A stretch of 64,000 nt of DNA from JAQIBY01 sp963676165. GTDB lineage: Bacteria > Bacteroidota > Bacteroidia > Bacteroidales > ML635J-15. The stretch lies in contig OY781043.1 of the NCBI GenBank assembly GCA_963676165.1, forward strand, positions 992,001 through 1,056,000, read 5' to 3'. The translations under genes and the position numbers were made by a program. The first letter of the stretch is position 1, and each line of letters begins with the position of its first letter. This document shows, in pieces, positions 63,601 to 64,000 of the stretch. The notes under the pieces were generated by a model. The model searched no databases. It worked only from the letters and a program-made list of their open reading frames with translations, and was not told the DNA's origin.

Positions 63601-64000
63601 TTGATACTGAGGTTTACTCAAATACCGGTGGTCAGGCTTCTAAATCTACTCCAGTAGGTGCTGTTGCAAAATTTGCTGCTAGTGGTATGAAGGTTCGCAA
63701 AAAAGACCTTGGTGCTATGGCAATGACTTATGGAACTGTGTATGTTGCCCAGGTTTCTATGGGTGCTAGCCAAAACCAATTCTTTAAAGCGATTAAAGAA
63801 GCAGAAGCTTATCCAGGACCATCTGTAATTATCGCTTATGCTCCATGTATTAACCATGGTCTCCGTGTGGGTATGGGTAAATCGCAATGGGAAGAAGGTG
63901 CTGCTGTTGAATCAGGATACTGGCACAACTATCGCTTCGATCCTAGATTGGAAGCTGAAGGTAAAAACCCATTCCAATTGGATAGCAAAGAACCTGATTG
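60630..64000 (+). CDS. nifJ: Pyruvate:ferredoxin (flavodoxin) oxidoreductase, C-terminus cut by the window end
   Basis: The ATG at 60630 opens a frame that runs to the window edge, 1123 codons; full-length enzymes are about 1170-1190 aa, so only the last part is missing. Domain I has IYPITPSSNMAEYVDEW near 29-45 and VHVEEMQSEAGASGAVHG near 60. Two ferredoxin-type 4Fe-4S sites appear: CIQCNQCAFVCPH near 693 and CTGCGNCADVCPA near 747. The thiamine diphosphate domain has CAGCGETPY near 815, CSSIYGGSAPSTPYT near 845 and GGDGWAYDIGYGGLDH near 961. It converts pyruvate and CoA to acetyl-CoA, CO2 and reduced ferredoxin, a marker of anaerobic or facultative metabolism. Confidence 0.96.
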   Translation, partial: MSKTKKFMTCEGNMAAAHVAYMFSEVACIYPITPSSNMAEYVDEWAANGRKNIFNQTVHVEEMQSEAGASGAVHGSLQAGALTSTFTASQGLLLMIPNMYKISGELLPGVFHVSARSIAAQALSIFGDHSDVMSCRMTGFAMLATGSVQEIMDVAPVAHLASIKTRIPFLHFFDGFRTSHEIQKVEYLDNEDVKDLVDWDNIKKFRNNALNPEHPVTRGTAQNPDVYFQSREVVNNFYDEIPDIVEDYMQEISKITGREYHPFTYHGAKDAENIVIAMGSVTDTLREVVDSLVAKGEKVGVITVHLYRPFSAKYLLNVMPETVKRIAVLDRTKEIGANGEPLFLDVKEVFYGKENAPMIVGGRYGLSSKDTTPAMLIGVYDNLKMAEPKDGFTVGIVDDVSFKSLPLTPEISVVPEGTYEAKFFGLGSDGTVGANKNSIKIIGNTTDKFCQAYFAYDSKKSGGFTASHLRFGDKPIRSPYLVTTPDFVACHVPAYLERYDMLRGIKEGGTFLLNSIWDAEETLNRLPDNMKRTLAEKNINFYIINATEIAEEIGLGNRTNTIMQSSFFKISGVIPYDVAVEEMKKMIVKSFGKKGENIVNMNHKAVERGGSVTKVEIPTEWKSIEADKFHPYSLEDAPEFVKTVADVMNAQMGDDLPVSTFAGREDGTFPAGTTKWEKRGVAVNVPEWIEDNCIQCNQCAFVCPHAAIRPFLLTEDEMANAPEGTRTIQGIGKTKEYKFVMQVSPLDCTGCGNCADVCPAKTKALEMKPLGTQMEEADRFKYMDEKVGYKDTVLPKEKSVKNSQFAQPLFEFSGACAGCGETPYIKAITQLFGERMIVANATGCSSIYGGSAPSTPYTANYKSGKGVAWANSLFEDNAEYGFGIATGIEKVQEKIKIWIEEANWDADAKAVGEKWIASMKDAPSSEEASAELLAKLEGMNDDAAKQILEHKDYLVKKSVWIVGGDGWAYDIGYGGLDHVIASGKDVNILVLDTEVYSNTGGQASKSTPVGAVAKFAASGMKVRKKDLGAMAMTYGTVYVAQVSMGASQNQFFKAIKEAEAYPGPSVIIAYAPCINHGLRVGMGKSQWEEGAAVESGYWHNYRFDPRLEAEGKNPFQLDSKEPD

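Noticed and set aside
61113..63887. Minus-strand ORFs opposite nifJ
   Set aside because: The plus frame from 60630 is uninterrupted with all PFOR motifs; the antisense frames are shadows.

Overview
The window looks like a chromosomal segment from a T9SS-bearing member of the Bacteroidota, AT-rich and probably from an anaerobic or facultative lineage near Bacteroidales/Marinilabiliales. The evidence is a gldJ-porP-porU-porV type IX secretion cluster, many SPII lipoproteins, no obvious Shine-Dalgarno sequences, repeated Bacteroidetes-type promoter boxes (TTTG, about 19 bp, TAnnTTTG), and a pyruvate:ferredoxin oxidoreductase at the right edge. There are no tRNA, rRNA, IS or CRISPR features. The genus-level placement is inference.

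Layout. 1-5.7 kb: the N-terminus of a large surface protein (choice-of-anchor L), then ruvX-def-TPR lipoprotein-comEC and trkA. 5.7-15.5 kb: murF, gldJ and porP (minus strand) divergent from porU-porV-ispF, which is the secretion and sortase core. 15.6-22.2 kb: the peptidoglycan genes namZ and an ElyC/YdcF-like gene, glutamine synthetase, a candidate structured small RNA, a lipoprotein, a YfgM-like TPR protein and ribH. 22.4-31.4 kb: parA-parB-DUF5683-mltD-ddl packed with 2-bp gaps, then a lipoprotein, a 1050-aa AsmA-like protein and another lipoprotein. 31.6-35.6 kb: divergent amino-acid catabolism, pruA on one side and threonine dehydrogenase plus kbl on the other.

35.7-38.2 kb is the accessory part of the window. 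A 103-bp frameshifted copy of the 3' end of the U32 peptidase/RlhA-like gene lies just after the kbl terminator. About 2.3 kb later comes the intact U32 gene with the same 3' end in the same orientation. Between them are a GxxExxY (PDDEXK_3) nuclease gene embedded in an array of degenerate ~50-bp repeats of two alternating types, and an unknown secreted protein. This looks like an unrecognised integrated element that regenerates the end of its target gene.

40-64 kb: an OFA-like MFS transporter, a TraB/GumN protein, an XRE-S24 regulator, a patatin-POTRA-barrel (type Vd-like) outer membrane phospholipase, a SiaC/SiaB partner-switch pair coupled to a LOG-family gene, a 670-bp intergenic region and dnaA, then an EamA-YigZ-acyltransferase-nitrilase run, a hybrid histidine kinase, a three-gene heavy-metal RND efflux operon, an outer membrane barrel protein, and nifJ (truncated by the window edge).

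Working picture: housekeeping envelope, replication and segregation genes with T9SS secretion, plus one compact mobile-looking locus. Promoter and terminator calls rest on motif and hairpin reading only.
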